In this document: positions 37,516-48,665 of the stretch, piece after piece
Layout of the letters: every line of letters starts with the position of its first letter
How positions within the stretch are numbered: the stretch's first letter is position 1
Source: Druceiella hillmani
Lineage: Eukaryota > Arthropoda > Insecta > Lepidoptera > Hepialidae
Reading direction: 5' to 3'
Assembly (NCBI GenBank): GCA_039881145.1
Contig: JAYKKI010000132.1
Coordinates: 3,076,501 to 3,140,500 of the forward strand
Length of the DNA: 64,000 nucleotides
Made by a program: the position numbers and the translations under genes
Notes under the pieces: model-generated
The model's input: the letters and a program-made list of their open reading frames with translations, nothing else
Told to the model about the DNA's origin: nothing
The model's database searches: none

Positions 37516-37878
37516 CTAGAAGATATTAAGTATGGGTGATGATATTATATTTAGTTGTTCATTTAATATATTAACTTTGGTGTCTTTTTTATATCTGTTT
37601 ATTTCTAATGTTTCTAGGATATTAACTTTGTTACCTTTTGTATTTATTTGAAATATATAGGGGGCATTATCAGTATGAGGGTGGTGGTTATTTTCAATGA
37701 GATGTTTAGCAAAGTGAGATGTGTCTGGCTTGTTATTTCGCCAGCTGGCAATGTATTCTTTATATCTTGTAGTAAAATCTCTTTCTGTTTGACCTATATA
37801 TGCACTATTACAGTCGTTAAATTTAAGTTTACAGATACCACTCTTTTTTTCTTTATTATTAATAAGGGTTTTACCCAA
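37516..37878 (-). pseudogene. Penelope-like GIY-YIG endonuclease domain
   Basis: An open frame of 120 codons, still uninterrupted. It reads SGICKLKFNDCNSAYIGQT, then RDFTTRYKEY, then SHFAKHLIENNHHP and a tail ending near NIISSPILNIF. This is the GIY-YIG nuclease fold that follows the reverse transcriptase in Penelope elements and nicks target DNA. The first motif has Cys where the family has Tyr (GIC for GIY). The YIG motif and the catalytic-type Arg are present. The upstream polymerase is broken in other frames, so no complete protein can be made from this copy. Confidence 0.9.
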
Positions 37879-37989
37879 GTTATTTAAAGTACTATAGGAG
37901 TTTTCCTAATTAGAGTGATACGTTACCTATATAAAGGTTTAGATTATAGTAAATATGGGAATAGATGTATAGTAAATATTATTATTATT

Positions 37990-39304
37990 TGGTATGATAA
38001 ACTATATTTTTTGTATTAGTATTTTTCTTAATTTATTATGGTACAGTTTTGTGACAATTGATGGGTTATAATCATTGTTTACTGCGATTTGTTTTATAGT
38101 TTTTATTTCTTTACGTAAATTTGGTTTTTCTAGAGGGATGGTTAAATTTCTGTGAGTCAACGAATAGAAGGCTGCTAACTTATGGACCAAGGGTGTTGAG
38201 AATAACCATTAATTATGGAGTCTGAAAATGTGTATTTTCTAAATATACTAAATTTATGTTTATTATTTTTGCGTTCTATTGTTATATTTAAAAAGTTTAG
38301 TTTATTATCGAATTCTACTTCTAAAGTGAATTTGATATTATTGTGTAGGAAGTTGGTCTAGGGTTCATTTCTGTAACTTTACGTTTCGCGAATTCGTTAG
38401 GAAATATGATATTACAGGTTTTAATTATTTTTTTTACGTTATCTGCAAATGTCGTAGAAGTCATCTAGTTTAAGGAAATCGTACACTTTATTTTTATATA
38501 CACTTTCGTCGAGAATAACTATAGTGTTGCCTTTATCTGCTTTAGATAAGATGAGTTTATCATTATTAATTTTAATTTGTAAATTACATTGCTTCAAAAT
38601 TTTGTCCTTAATGTGTGTTTTTGTTTTAGAGTATCCTTTACATATTATATCGGCAGCTTTGTGTTTAATAAGTGCGTCCTGGTTACTGGATGCAATCGTG
38701 GTATCTACTGCTAGTGATTTTATGTTTTTTTCGTGAGGGTGCGGTGAGAATATTATATTTAAATCCTTTATTCAAAATTTCTAGTTCTTCATTATTAAAT
38801 GTTGATATTGAAAGGTTTACTGTTCTAGGATAAAACGTTTGTTTAGGTGTGACTTTTGGTTTCTGGGTTTTGGCTTTTAGTTTTTTTAATTTTGTTTAAT
38901 TGTTTTTGTGTTACGTTTTTTATTATGGCACTGACATCATTTCTAATTTTATAGTCGGGAGTATCAAATTCTATAGGGTGAAGGAGATATGTTAGAGAAG
39001 TGTGTATTACCTTTAGACGGAGGTTTATGTTGTCTTGCTTGATGATTGCTTCCCGTGTTTCTTCCTTCAACCAATTGGTGACGGCTTTTGCTGTTGCTTT
39101 GTGGACTGCTCAAGTTGTTCCACTATTCTTGATGTTCACGTGGCTTGGTGTAAGATTACACTGTATGCACGTTTTGTTGAACCAAACGCTTTGTATCGTG
39201 TTCCGAAATTTAATTCGGAGTCGATGGTACAATATCGCCAATGTAGCCAAATCGGCTGTTTTCAAATGTTGAATATATTTAGCGTTAATTTTGTAGAAAT
39301 TCAT
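37990..39304 (-). pseudogene. Penelope-like reverse transcriptase, core deleted
   Basis: Fragments in order from 39304 downward: an N-terminal piece beginning MNFYKINAKYIQHLKTADLA, a piece with LLHPIEFDTPDYKIRND, then FYPRTVNLSISTFNNEELEI and NKGFKYNI, then KSLAVDTTIASSNQDALIKH and LILSKADKGNTIVILDE (about 38500-38560), and a VKKIIKTCNIIFP piece. The frame then jumps to NNIKFTLEVEFDNKLNFLNI (about 38300-38360), KHKFSIFRKYTFSDSIINGY, and KLAAFYSLTHRNLTIPLEKP with IKQIAVNNDYNPSIV. Most of the fingers and palm, including the catalytic aspartates, are absent between the KADKGNT and KFTLE pieces. Several frameshifts are also present. Confidence 0.88.
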
Positions 39305-39344
39305 TATTCACGATTAAATGAAACTACGTGATGTAGTATCTACA

Positions 39345-42222
39345 AACATTTATCGTTTAATTGTCGTCTCACCTTACCGATAACCGAACTGACCCCAAAA
39401 ATAAACATTGTAAGTCGTAGGGTTTCACCATATTTTTTTGTTTACTTTTAATATTCATTTGAATACGTCTAACAAACATATTAAAAAAAGTCAAACAATT
39501 TTAATCGCTTTAAAAAAACCAATGAGTATGTATTATGAAATGTTGTGATTATTTCACATTTTATTTAAACAATTCCAAGCATAAATATGTACTTTACAAT
39601 TAATTTATTTCGTCAATTTTAACTACATACGACAGTTTATATGTTTTTTGACATTTGTTAACGTATGTTTATAACACATATTTTTTATAAGCTCAAGATT
39701 AATTTGAAAAATTAAACAGGGCTATATCAAAAGAATTAGTTTCAAAGATGGTATGCTCATGTTATACCGCGTTTTATACATGCAAACATTCCACTTCGTA
39801 TCATATTCCAGAGCAGAGACGTCAAGAAAAAAAATAATTCAAAAAATCGTATAAGACGATTTACGCATTCATCGGGAGTAAAAGTAAATAACCATCTGAT
39901 TATCTCGCTGTAACCTTGAGCCTGCCTTTAATAAATTCTCGTAAGGAGAATGAAAGACTTCTTCTGTTTGTACATTTGTGCGCGCGTGTGTGTTTTTACA
40001 TTACTTGTTCATTGAAATATCTCTTTGTAGCCATGTTTAAATATTAGACATCCTATTTATATCAGCAGGAAGTGGCTTCGAAGGTAAATAATGAAATGAA
40101 AATGCATATGCTTGAAAATAATTCCAAAAGGTTGGAATGTTTTAGTCAAGTCGAAATGCTTCTAAAGGCAAGATTTACTATAATTTATTTTGAGCTATTG
40201 ATAAGTTTCAATAAAATCTGCGAAATACGATAAAAGATGTGGAGCGGCTGATCTAACAACAGTATTGTCACTGAGATGAACGGTGTGAGTGGAAATCTGA
40301 TAAAAGTGATGGTTGCGAATGAAAACGCTCGAGCGTATTAATGCTAATATGTAGGTCCTTTAAGGTTAATATTTCTTAAGCGTCAATTTTTATAGCTTTT
40401 TGTTTAATATTTTTCTCCCTAATTCAGTGCATAATGGGATGACGGTTTGTTATGACAGTGTTTTTAAAAGTTTTGCTTTTTATTTACCTTTTTTATTTCT
40501 ACCGATAAGATATGAAGCAAAAAAAATAAAAATGACACTGAAGTGTTGGACACCGTCGCAGTTATTTTCACGTAAATTTCAATCGTGTAGTACATAGAAA
40601 TTAAATATTTTTTTGGGTTTAAGTCTTTTGATTAATTTTCATAGTGGTGTTAGAAGTAATATACACATGGCTTCCAAATTATTTAAATGGCACTTTCAAA
40701 TGTATGTGACATTTGGATATCGATCAGATGTTGTTTTCACAACTGTTCACAATATACAACCGCCGTGACGTCGTAGCAATTATTGCCCTACATGCGATAT
40801 CAATTTTAGGATGCTTTCACGTCAATAATAATATACATGGAAAACGCATGCAATTTTTTCTATGTTACTCAATAATTAAATATTACCATTACAGTAATAA
40901 TAATAGACGTGACCTTTCGTTCTTTTGATTTTGCAATCGTTACATCAGCTTCATACTAATTTCTTCATTTAATCACAGCATTTGATCACATGTGATTAAA
41001 ATGAAGTTAATAATCTTCATTTTAATCACAGCAACAAAGTCCAATACACTGTCTTATTAATGAAACATCTGGACGTTGGACACTGTTAGTCAAATATGTA
41101 GAATATTTTTAAATTGTATATGTTGGGAAGTATGTGTATTATATTTGATTGAAAATACAACTCCATAAATCTTTGATTGAAATATGTTATAATCTACATT
41201 CATATGAACTTATAAGCATTGTTACTTTTCCTGACAATATTGTAGCTAAATACTATTTTGATGAGTTAAGAGTACACTATATGGCCACATAACCGTGTCA
41301 AGATTTCAATTCGCAGCTAAGTTTTACAAAGTTTTTTTTTAAATATCAATCATACATTTTTTGCTTCTAACTAAGCTTCGAAGTGGCTTAATGATTTATT
41401 ACTTGAACCCATAACAAATAATTACTGCAATCGATTGCAATGATTTATATATAATAGATTTTTCTAAATTACACTATGATTTATATTTTGGCAACATATT
41501 TCTTATGAAAGGGCGCGTTTTAAAAAGGAGGGAAATTGTTTTTTTTTAATTTTCCATGTTTATCTTTTTATTTTTTCCTTTAACCAGAGAAGCAAGGAAT
41601 TTGATATTATTTACTAAATTTTACTTACAGTCAATCAATAATCTTCGTGATAGTCCCGGGAAACTGTGACCTCAACTTTTCTGGTAGACTGGATTTGATG
41701 GTAAATTGAGGACGATTTTATTGTTATCGGAAAGGACATTTTATGTCGGCTCAATTAAAAAGAAGGTGTGTTAGGTTTAAATATAAACTATTGTCATGTA
41801 TCTATAAATTTAAAAAAGTCAAATAGCGTTTTAAATATTAATGAAAAAGATAACCAAAAATTCTTTTCAAAAAGTTTATGTTTCATGACAAGCCAAAAGA
41901 AAATTATTGAATAAGCTTTGGTTTTATAGTTTATGTCCAAGACGGATTCGATGTGTAGGAAAAGATTTTTAAACTGTTATTTCTTCATATGTAACGCTAA
42001 AAAATTAAACCACAGCTTCGCAAAAATCTAATTGTTTTTTGTTATGATACAATGTTCAACGTGTGAATTTTAATAAATTTTTAGAAAGCTGTAGAACAAA
42101 AAATATTTCATCTAAATAAGCTTACCATCTTGGTAATTATAAAGTTTAATATAATAAAAATTATGAAATTGTCATACAATAAATCCTAGAAAATTCAGCT
42201 GAAAAGATATTTTTGGACCCGA
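39345..42222. other. AT-rich non-coding stretch
   Basis: No gene supported. It contains a short CGCGCGTGTGTG run near 39979 and the perfect hairpin at 40991-41030. Confidence 0.5.
40991..41030. repeat. Perfect 16-bp inverted repeat
   Basis: tgtgattaaaatgaag at 40991-41006 pairs exactly with 41015-41030 across an 8-base loop. A further partial copy of the motif (aatcacagcatttgatcac) lies just upstream. It could be a template-switch scar or a small foldback. No Rho-type or polymerase III context is seen. Confidence 0.8.
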
Positions 42223-42233
42223 TATAATATATA

Positions 42234-42274
<41 letters not shown>

Positions 42275-42279
42275 TTATT

Positions 42280-42311
<32 letters not shown>

Positions 42312-42312
42312 C
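42223..42312. repeat. (TA)n microsatellite
   Basis: TA repeats interrupted by a (TTTA)n run near 42271-42280. Confidence 0.96.
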
Positions 42313-42479
42313 ATGTGCTATCGCAAACTTTATTGTAGATCGTTTTGTGAAAGAAAAATTTTGCTGTACATTATGTCCATGTATTTGTAACGATTTTAGC
42401 AACGCTCGCCAAGATATTTCTGCAACCAATGCTTTTTCAGACTTTCGCGATATTCTTTGTTAGATGACAGATCGCAAAC

Positions 42480-42665
42480 TCCAAAAAATATTCCCAAGTT
42501 ATTCATACAAAGTTTCGTTGTAAATAAGACTATCTTAGAAATAAAACCTTAAACAAAATCTGTTCAGTAATTATTAGACAAAGATTTAGTTTTTAATTAT
42601 TAGACAAGAGACTTAAATATTAGCGTGCATACAGACAGAGGCGGCGAGGATCTTAGGTTTTATAA
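42480..42665 (+). other. Possible retroposon 3' end
   Basis: Contains an AAGTTTCGTTGTAAATAAG segment, AAATCTGTTCAGTAATTATT, then CATACAGACAGAGGCGG and TTTTATAATATGTA. The order resembles the widespread insect LINE/SINE 3' ends that read 'aagtttcat...aaatcggttcagtag...acagacag...tataatat'. It is a diverged match by general word pattern only. No coding part is attached. Confidence 0.35.
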
Positions 42666-43990
42666 TATGTATTTATACTGGTTTAACCTGTTATTCGTAA
42701 ATCATTTAAATTTTTATTGATTAGGCAAATATGCTCATAAAAATCTATTATTATTATTCGATTATTTAATAATATTTTGAGTCAATATCAATATGTGGAA
42801 GTGGACTTGGCTGTAATTTTTTGGCTAAATCTTGAAAATTGTCTTATTTCTAATGGTTTTAAAAGAGAGATTTGAACATAGCTAAAAATATTAATCTGAA
42901 ATAGCAAACGAAAGCATTCGTAAATATTTGTAGCTGGTATGACAGCTTACATATTAAGGAAGGAACCTAGAAAGCATTATTAAATTTAGTACAATCTACC
43001 TTTATCTTTGTTCACCAACTATGGGGACTAAATTTTAACTGCCTTAAGTTAATAAGAAATACAGAAAGAAACCTTACAAATTATATGCACTATGGAGTAC
43101 TAGATTCCATCATTTAGAACGCAGTTCTAAAACAAATTTTTAGATTAACCCATTTCAAAAAATACTTTGTTATCTTTCTTCTACCTTCACCTTGTCAAGA
43201 AAATGTAATTTCCTGTGTGGCTACCCCGAACACTCTATTGTCGTCGGCCAGCCAGACGACTTGTCAATGGTCCAATTTTCACGGCTGGTGCTAAATTAAA
43301 AAAAATATGACCATCCTCTTGGTTAAAATATTATATAAATTATTATTAAAACCACCATAAACTTATAATCTCATTTACGAGCTAGTTAGGTTAACCGTAA
43401 TAAACTGTGTATTAAAATAAACACAAAATTAATTCTTAAAATTAATTTGAATGCTTTTAGAACAGAAAGACAAATTTTTATAAATTAGTTTTAATTAAAA
43501 TAGAAATATAAGATCCCAATTGGTTTACTTGGAATTTCCAACGTTATTGGATATTTTACTTCAAACGTAAACATCTAGCAATTCCATGACCACATTTTAT
43601 GTTAATTTAAATATTCCTATATATAAATATTCCTACTGACATACATTTCTTACATTTTCTAAGGTGACTTTAAAAATGTTATTAGATGAAAAATGTGTTT
43701 AGCTTATAATAGGTTAATGATCATTTGACTATTGTCCGTAAAAAATCATTACTTCAAGTACTTTATTATAATTTATATTTATTTGCAAGAAATAGTAGAC
43801 TATTTATTTCGTATGAATATCAATTACATGGACTCCAAAATATCAATTAAACATATTTCCTACGTATCAACTAAAAAATATTGCACTATGTTTTGGAAGG
43901 CATAGCAATAAATTTATGCAATTTTCGATCAAATTTCTTTTCTAATAACTATTATTTTGATTGACTGCATGTATATTATTATAAATTTAA
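42666..43990. other. AT-rich non-coding stretch
   Basis: Nothing recognised. Confidence 0.5.
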
Positions 43991-44161
43991 ACGACGTGTA
44001 CTCAATTAGATAATCAATGGCTGACAGGCTTTATTTCTTAATAATAGTGATGTACAAAAGTTTGACATATCAGAGACAATAGTTATAATCGCAATAACAT
44101 ACGTCATAGATGTCGCTACATTATTTATTTGATGTTACTAATTTAATTATATATTTTAACA
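43991..44161 (-). repeat. Possible 3' LTR of copia element (end undefined)
   Basis: Just past the copia stop codon, the minus strand reads AGTTGGGG followed by TGTTAAAATATATAA. A purine tract followed by TGTT is the usual polypurine tract/3' LTR start of copia elements, giving an LTR start at 44161. I could not locate the LTR's other end or a 5' LTR copy, so the lower boundary is arbitrary. Confidence 0.4.
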
Positions 44162-44606
44162 CCCCAACTACAACAAATAAACTAAATTTACAAAATTTAC
44201 AAAGAAAACAGAATATCTTAATTTCTACCATCTACAAAATTAACTCCCATACTTTCAACACATTTGTAATGCTTATTAGCACTAAGTCCCTTTGTTAACA
44301 CATCAGCAGACATGGCTGTTGTTGGCAAATATTTTAAGTTAATAATTTTATTGTTTACTGCATCTTTCACAAAATGGTATCTGATATCAATATGTTTGCT
44401 TTTTCTATTTATAACATAATTTGCCACCAACTTCTGTGCACTCTGACTATCATTAAATACTGGTATAGTACATAGTTCAGTAATAATTTCATATAGTAAA
44501 GCTAGAATGTAGAGGCTAAATCTGATATAGCATTCTCATATTTACAATTCGAGATATCCTGGACTGAGGGAGTAGTTTCGCCTTCTAACATCGCTACTTC
44601 CTGCCT

Positions 44607-44646
44607 AGTATCCTCAACTGAAACTAAGTATCCTCAACTGAAACTA
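44607..44646. repeat. 20-bp perfect tandem duplication in copia remnant
   Basis: agtatcctcaactgaaacta occurs twice in a row (44607-44626, 44627-44646). It lies in the low-constraint region after the integrase, and 20 bp breaks the reading frame. Confidence 0.9.
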
Positions 44647-45121
44647 ATATATTGTCACGTGAATAATTTTTGTCAGTACTTTCATGAATGATCACATCTC
44701 TACTTGTAATCTCACCTTTAGATGGGATCATAAACTCTGTATCCCTTGACATTTTCAGAGAAACCAACTAGGATGTGTTTTTGTGACTTGGTATCCCATT
44801 TCAATCTTTTTTCCTTTGGTACATGGACCATCACCTCACTATCAAATATTCGGATATGACTTAAATCTGGTTTTGAATTAAACCAGAGCTCAAACGGTGT
44901 TTTGTTATTTAATCTTGATGTAACCGATCTATTCCTGAGATAAACAGCAGTATTAATCGCCTCTGCTCAAAACCTTTTCTCTAGATTGGCATCAAATAAC
45001 AAACAACGAGCTCGCTCAACTAAGGTTCTATTAATTCGCTCACTTAACCCGTTCTGCTCAGGAGGTTAAATATTAGGAAATACCTTGCTCCGCCTATCAA
45101 AGCCGTCTCCATCGGTCCGCA

Positions 45122-45170
45122 TACATCAGCATGTATCCAGTACTATCCATACTGGATACATGCTGATGTA
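45122..45170. repeat. Perfect 21-bp hairpin inside copia integrase
   Basis: Positions 45122-45142 are exactly complementary to 45150-45170 across the 7-base loop ctatcca. One arm belongs to the integrase code for the HADVCG motif region. The other arm is an inverted copy that splits the frame between the gag-pre-integrase and integrase parts. Confidence 0.92.
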
Positions 45171-46020
45171 TCTGCAGTACTCTGCCACTCCGTGTTCCAG
45201 TATGATCAAAAGGTAAGCGACTTTGTTTTCCTTCGCAACACACTGTGCACTAACTTTTGTTAATTACATGCTTTTCAGCGTATAATAATCCCGATAATGC
45301 ACCTTCTTTCATTGCATTTAAGTCATTCATATTTAGATGACCCATTCTTCTGTGTCATACTGCACCGCTTACTGCCGCAGAAGATGTAAACAGACAGTGC
45401 TTATATTCTAAAGACAACTTGTAAACACCATCAATCTCACTCGCCACTGCAACTAATTCATTGTTTTTCTTGTAAACATCACAACTCTTCTTCTTGAATT
45501 CTACTCTATTACCAATTTTAATCATCTGACTAATGGTTATCAAATTCGTAGTAAGGTCAGGAACACTTAACTTGTTGAATTCAAGAAGAAGAATATATAA
45601 TCTTTTAGTGTAATCTCGTATTTACAGTTTGGAGTCACTGTTACAATGTCCACATCACCCGAGCACAAAACTGGCATAGCACTCCTATTAGCAGCTATAA
45701 TCAGGACATTCCTTAATGCTGGATGAAAACATTCTGTTTTGCAACATGTTTTCATCATGTGTCATATGAGCACTCGCTCCACTATCTAAATACTACTCAT
45801 GTTTTCCGTATTTACCACTTAGAAAAATAGCTGAGAAAGCATGTGTTTTCTTTGTTTTCTCGGAATAATTAATTGACTGATTACACTGGTTTTTGTAGTG
45901 TCCAAATTGTTTACAACGATAACATTTTATATTCGCCTTGTCCGTTTTGTTGACATTCATGTTCATAGACAAAATACTTGCATTGAATTCCGCAACGGTC
46001 TAAGTGAGATTCGGAAATAG

Positions 46021-47412
46021 CTTTTCACAAACTTATGTAACATGACACGATTTTTAAATTTTGATATCTAGATATACTTTTTGGAACCTACATACCTACA
46101 TACTGACACAATGACTACGCTCATGACTCTGTTCTCGTTGACTTCAAAATTTGTGTATTTGCTATATTTTTAAAACAACAAAATCTGGTTATATATTTAA
46201 GTGAAAATCGCAGCTCAACAATATGAAAATATATAATCGGCGTCATTTTCAATCTTCTGTTTTTATATAATGAGTCAAATGAGCCTTGTAATTTTAAAAT
46301 CCCTCAATTACTTCAGATATAATATTTCAAGAAGTGGGAAACACCAATAGATACCAATTTTAATTTTTTGTGTCCAGGAAATTTTTAATATTTGCCATTT
46401 CTGATTAGTGATTTTAAATTAAAAAAGGTTTTTATCTTTTCATACCGCGAATTTTGTTTATCTAATACTAAAACTTGAACATGCTCGGTCACGTCTTATG
46501 GTTCTAGTCATGCCTGGTTGGTAATCTACTTTGAAACTAGGAAGATAAAATTTATGTAAAGTATTGGATGAGCGTGCAAAAATGACAAAATTTAAATAAT
46601 CCCTATATTCCAATATAACTTATCATGGCTTATAGCTGTGTTCATGGTCTAGTATTACTGTCTCAAAGGTTTACCATTATCCTCATTCCCAATAATATTT
46701 TAAGCACTCATTAATAGGAATGAATGCTAATTTAAAAATAAGATGGGCACTAAAATACGAAGGGTTCCATTAATATACGCTTTTAAATTTTGCCTCAAAT
46801 ACGTGTACTTTACCTAACTTCATATTCATTTTATACCGTTTATAAATAATGAACAAATAATAATTTAATTAAGAAAATGGAGGTAAGAACTGGAATATAA
46901 ATTTTTAGGGAAATTTTCAACAAACAACTTTATAAAATTTAATGGAAACTTTTAACTCATTTGTCCCGATTGTGAGTTATGTAAATATTTACTGAGTGAA
47001 ATTAAATATTACTGTGGATATCCTAAATTTTTTCCAAGTTTTTAATCTTGACAACATCACCAATGAAATGGTTTTTTTCCATAATTATATTTCTTAATTT
47101 AACAAATTAATTGCGAGTAGAACTTGCAATGTGGCAGTTTCCTGTATATTTAGGTACGTAAAAGTCTTTTATTGGCAGATAGTACTTCTATGAAAATATT
47201 TATAAATACTTTTAAGCCAAGTGAATATAATACGTAGTATATATTCACTTGGCTTAAACTATAAATTTGGAATCATTATTAGAATTATATTCGAATCATT
47301 ATTATAGTTTTTGGGTCATCTTTAGGTAAAATTGAGTATATTCTGTTGTAGTACCAACAGAATACATTTAAGTTACAATAATTGCAAATAGATTACTTTC
47401 TCCACAAATAAG
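46021..47412. other. AT-rich non-coding stretch
   Basis: No gene supported. It contains the hairpin at 47211-47258. Confidence 0.5.
47211..47258. repeat. Perfect 19-bp inverted repeat
   Basis: tttaagccaagtgaatata (47211-47229) pairs exactly with 47240-47258 across a 10-base loop. It has no flanking tail or coding part. It is probably a foldback scar of the same type as the one at 45122. Confidence 0.85.
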
Positions 47413-48665
47413 ATGATCCATTCCCATCTCTATAATATCGGTGGTATTTACGTGATATATGTGATCTTGGTGTTATTTTATGCGTGTATATCGTATGATA
47501 CAAGTGATTTTGGTGTTATTTTTTATTCTAAACTACACTATATTACTCACGTGAAGCAAACCACCACACGAGCCTATGCATTGCTGGGTTTCGTGTTGAG
47601 GACTGCCAAACTCTTCAGGGAAATAAGAACGTACCGTAAACTTTACACAGTTCTTGTTTGATCTCAACTTGAGTATCCTGCTACAATCTACCTACCTATG
47701 CTACCTATTCTGTTTTGATCGAGCGAGTACAAAAGCGGTATATACGCACATTTCAATTCTGCTTTAATGCGCCATAAATGGATTATGCCAAGGCAATTCT
47801 GCTGTTTAAATACAGCACACTACACAACAGACTCGTTGAAAAGGGGCAACAGTATTGTATACTATCTGTCAAGATCGATACGATTATTCAGACATTGTGA
47901 ACCAACTACAGTTTCGTGTGCCCGGAAGATGGACCCACAGTTCTGGGCTCTTTCGACTTCCCACAACTCGTACTAATGACGGTATCCGCGCGCCACAATG
48001 CGGACTTTGCAATGATTGAGACAACTCGTTCCATTCCGTCGAAATTTTTGCTAATTCGCCATCCCATTGCAAGTTGTCCATTTATAGATTATTTCTTAAG
48101 GGTCGGCTTAAGGGCCGTTAATAAGAAATCCAGTAATGTTAAATATGCATATCCGTAATCTCCTCGATAATTGTTATTTATTTGATTATAATATTTATCC
48201 CTATTCTACCCTTACCATGAATATTATTAATTTTTATTATATTTTTGAATTTAAAATATTTCTGTTATTTTGTGCATCATTATTGTTATTATAATTATTA
48301 TTCTTATCACGCGAAAAATAATTAATGTTAATTTTTAATTTTGTGTTATTTTATTTTATTTTCTTATTTTCTTTTATAATTATCATTTAGATTATTATTT
48401 ACGTTTTCAACAATTGTCGTTATATTATTCAATTATTTGTACGTAAATTTTTAATCCATTTACTGCTGTTGTTAAATTTCTATTATTTTGTATAGATAGC
48501 GTGATATTAAAAATAATATTTTATTATAACCTTTTTTTAAAATTAATCTTTATATATGTCAAAACTATGGGTACATTGGTATCTGTATGTGGCAATGTTA
48601 GGATTGTTATAATATAATGACTTTGTTTGTTTTTCCCCATATGAAATAAATAAATAAATGAAAAT
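47413..48665 (+). pseudogene. 5'-truncated LINE, reverse-transcriptase end and 3' tail
   Basis: Plus-strand frames read FGVIFYSKLHYITHVKQTTT, RAYALLGFVLR, KLYTVLV then QLEYPA, IERVQKRYIR, and after shifts FRVPGRWTHSSGLFRLPTTR with TNDGIRAPQ. This is the polymerase thumb and C-terminal region of a non-LTR retrotransposon (DLGVxFDxKLxxxxH, LGFxxR, LEYA, IExVQxRF). A roughly 500-bp 3' untranslated region ends in an ATAAATAAATAAATGAAAATAAA tail near 48645-48668, the usual LINE end. A short tandem duplication of the GVIF segment lies near 47460-47520. Several stops and frameshifts make it inactive. Confidence 0.85.

Larger units (their letters stand above)
36903..39344 (-). mobile_element. Defective Penelope-like element
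   Basis: Read on the minus strand: a partial terminal repeat (39344-39319, cut after the words tactacatcacg), the leader, a broken open frame with Penelope reverse-transcriptase and GIY-YIG pieces, a 3' untranslated part (37515-37016), and a longer terminal repeat containing a hammerhead motif (37015-36903). The two terminal pieces are in direct orientation, as in Penelope pseudo-LTRs. About 2.4 kb, shorter than typical full-length elements because the polymerase core is deleted. Confidence 0.88.
44218..46020 (-). pseudogene. Defective Ty1/copia gag-pol
   Basis: Minus strand, in order: gag tail with CCHC zinc knuckle CYRCKQFGHYKNQC (about 45930-45885), protease motif YLDSGASAHMTHDE (about 45795-45750), and gag-pre-integrase with LITISQMIKIG, VYKLSLEYKHCLF and RRMGHLNMNDLNAMKEG. 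These are followed by the integrase start ADVCGPMETALIGGARYFL. A deletion jumps to the integrase end NGLSERINRTLVERARCLLF, followed by TPFELWFNSKPDL and ILVGFSENVKGYRVYDP. A second large deletion removes the reverse transcriptase. The last part is the RNase H end, NRKSKHIDIRYHFVKDAV and LKYLPTTAMSADVLTKGL. The domain order protease-integrase-RNase H identifies copia. Frameshifts and missing catalytic parts make it dead. Confidence 0.92.

Noticed and set aside
37516..37878. A host GIY-YIG nuclease such as a repair enzyme.
   Set aside because: The residues before and after YIG and the adjoining reverse-transcriptase fragments match Penelope-like elements, and terminal repeats flank the unit.
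39000..39331. Two overlapping plus-strand frames of 90 and 98 codons.
   Set aside because: They are antisense shadows of the Penelope-like reverse-transcriptase remnant on the minus strand.
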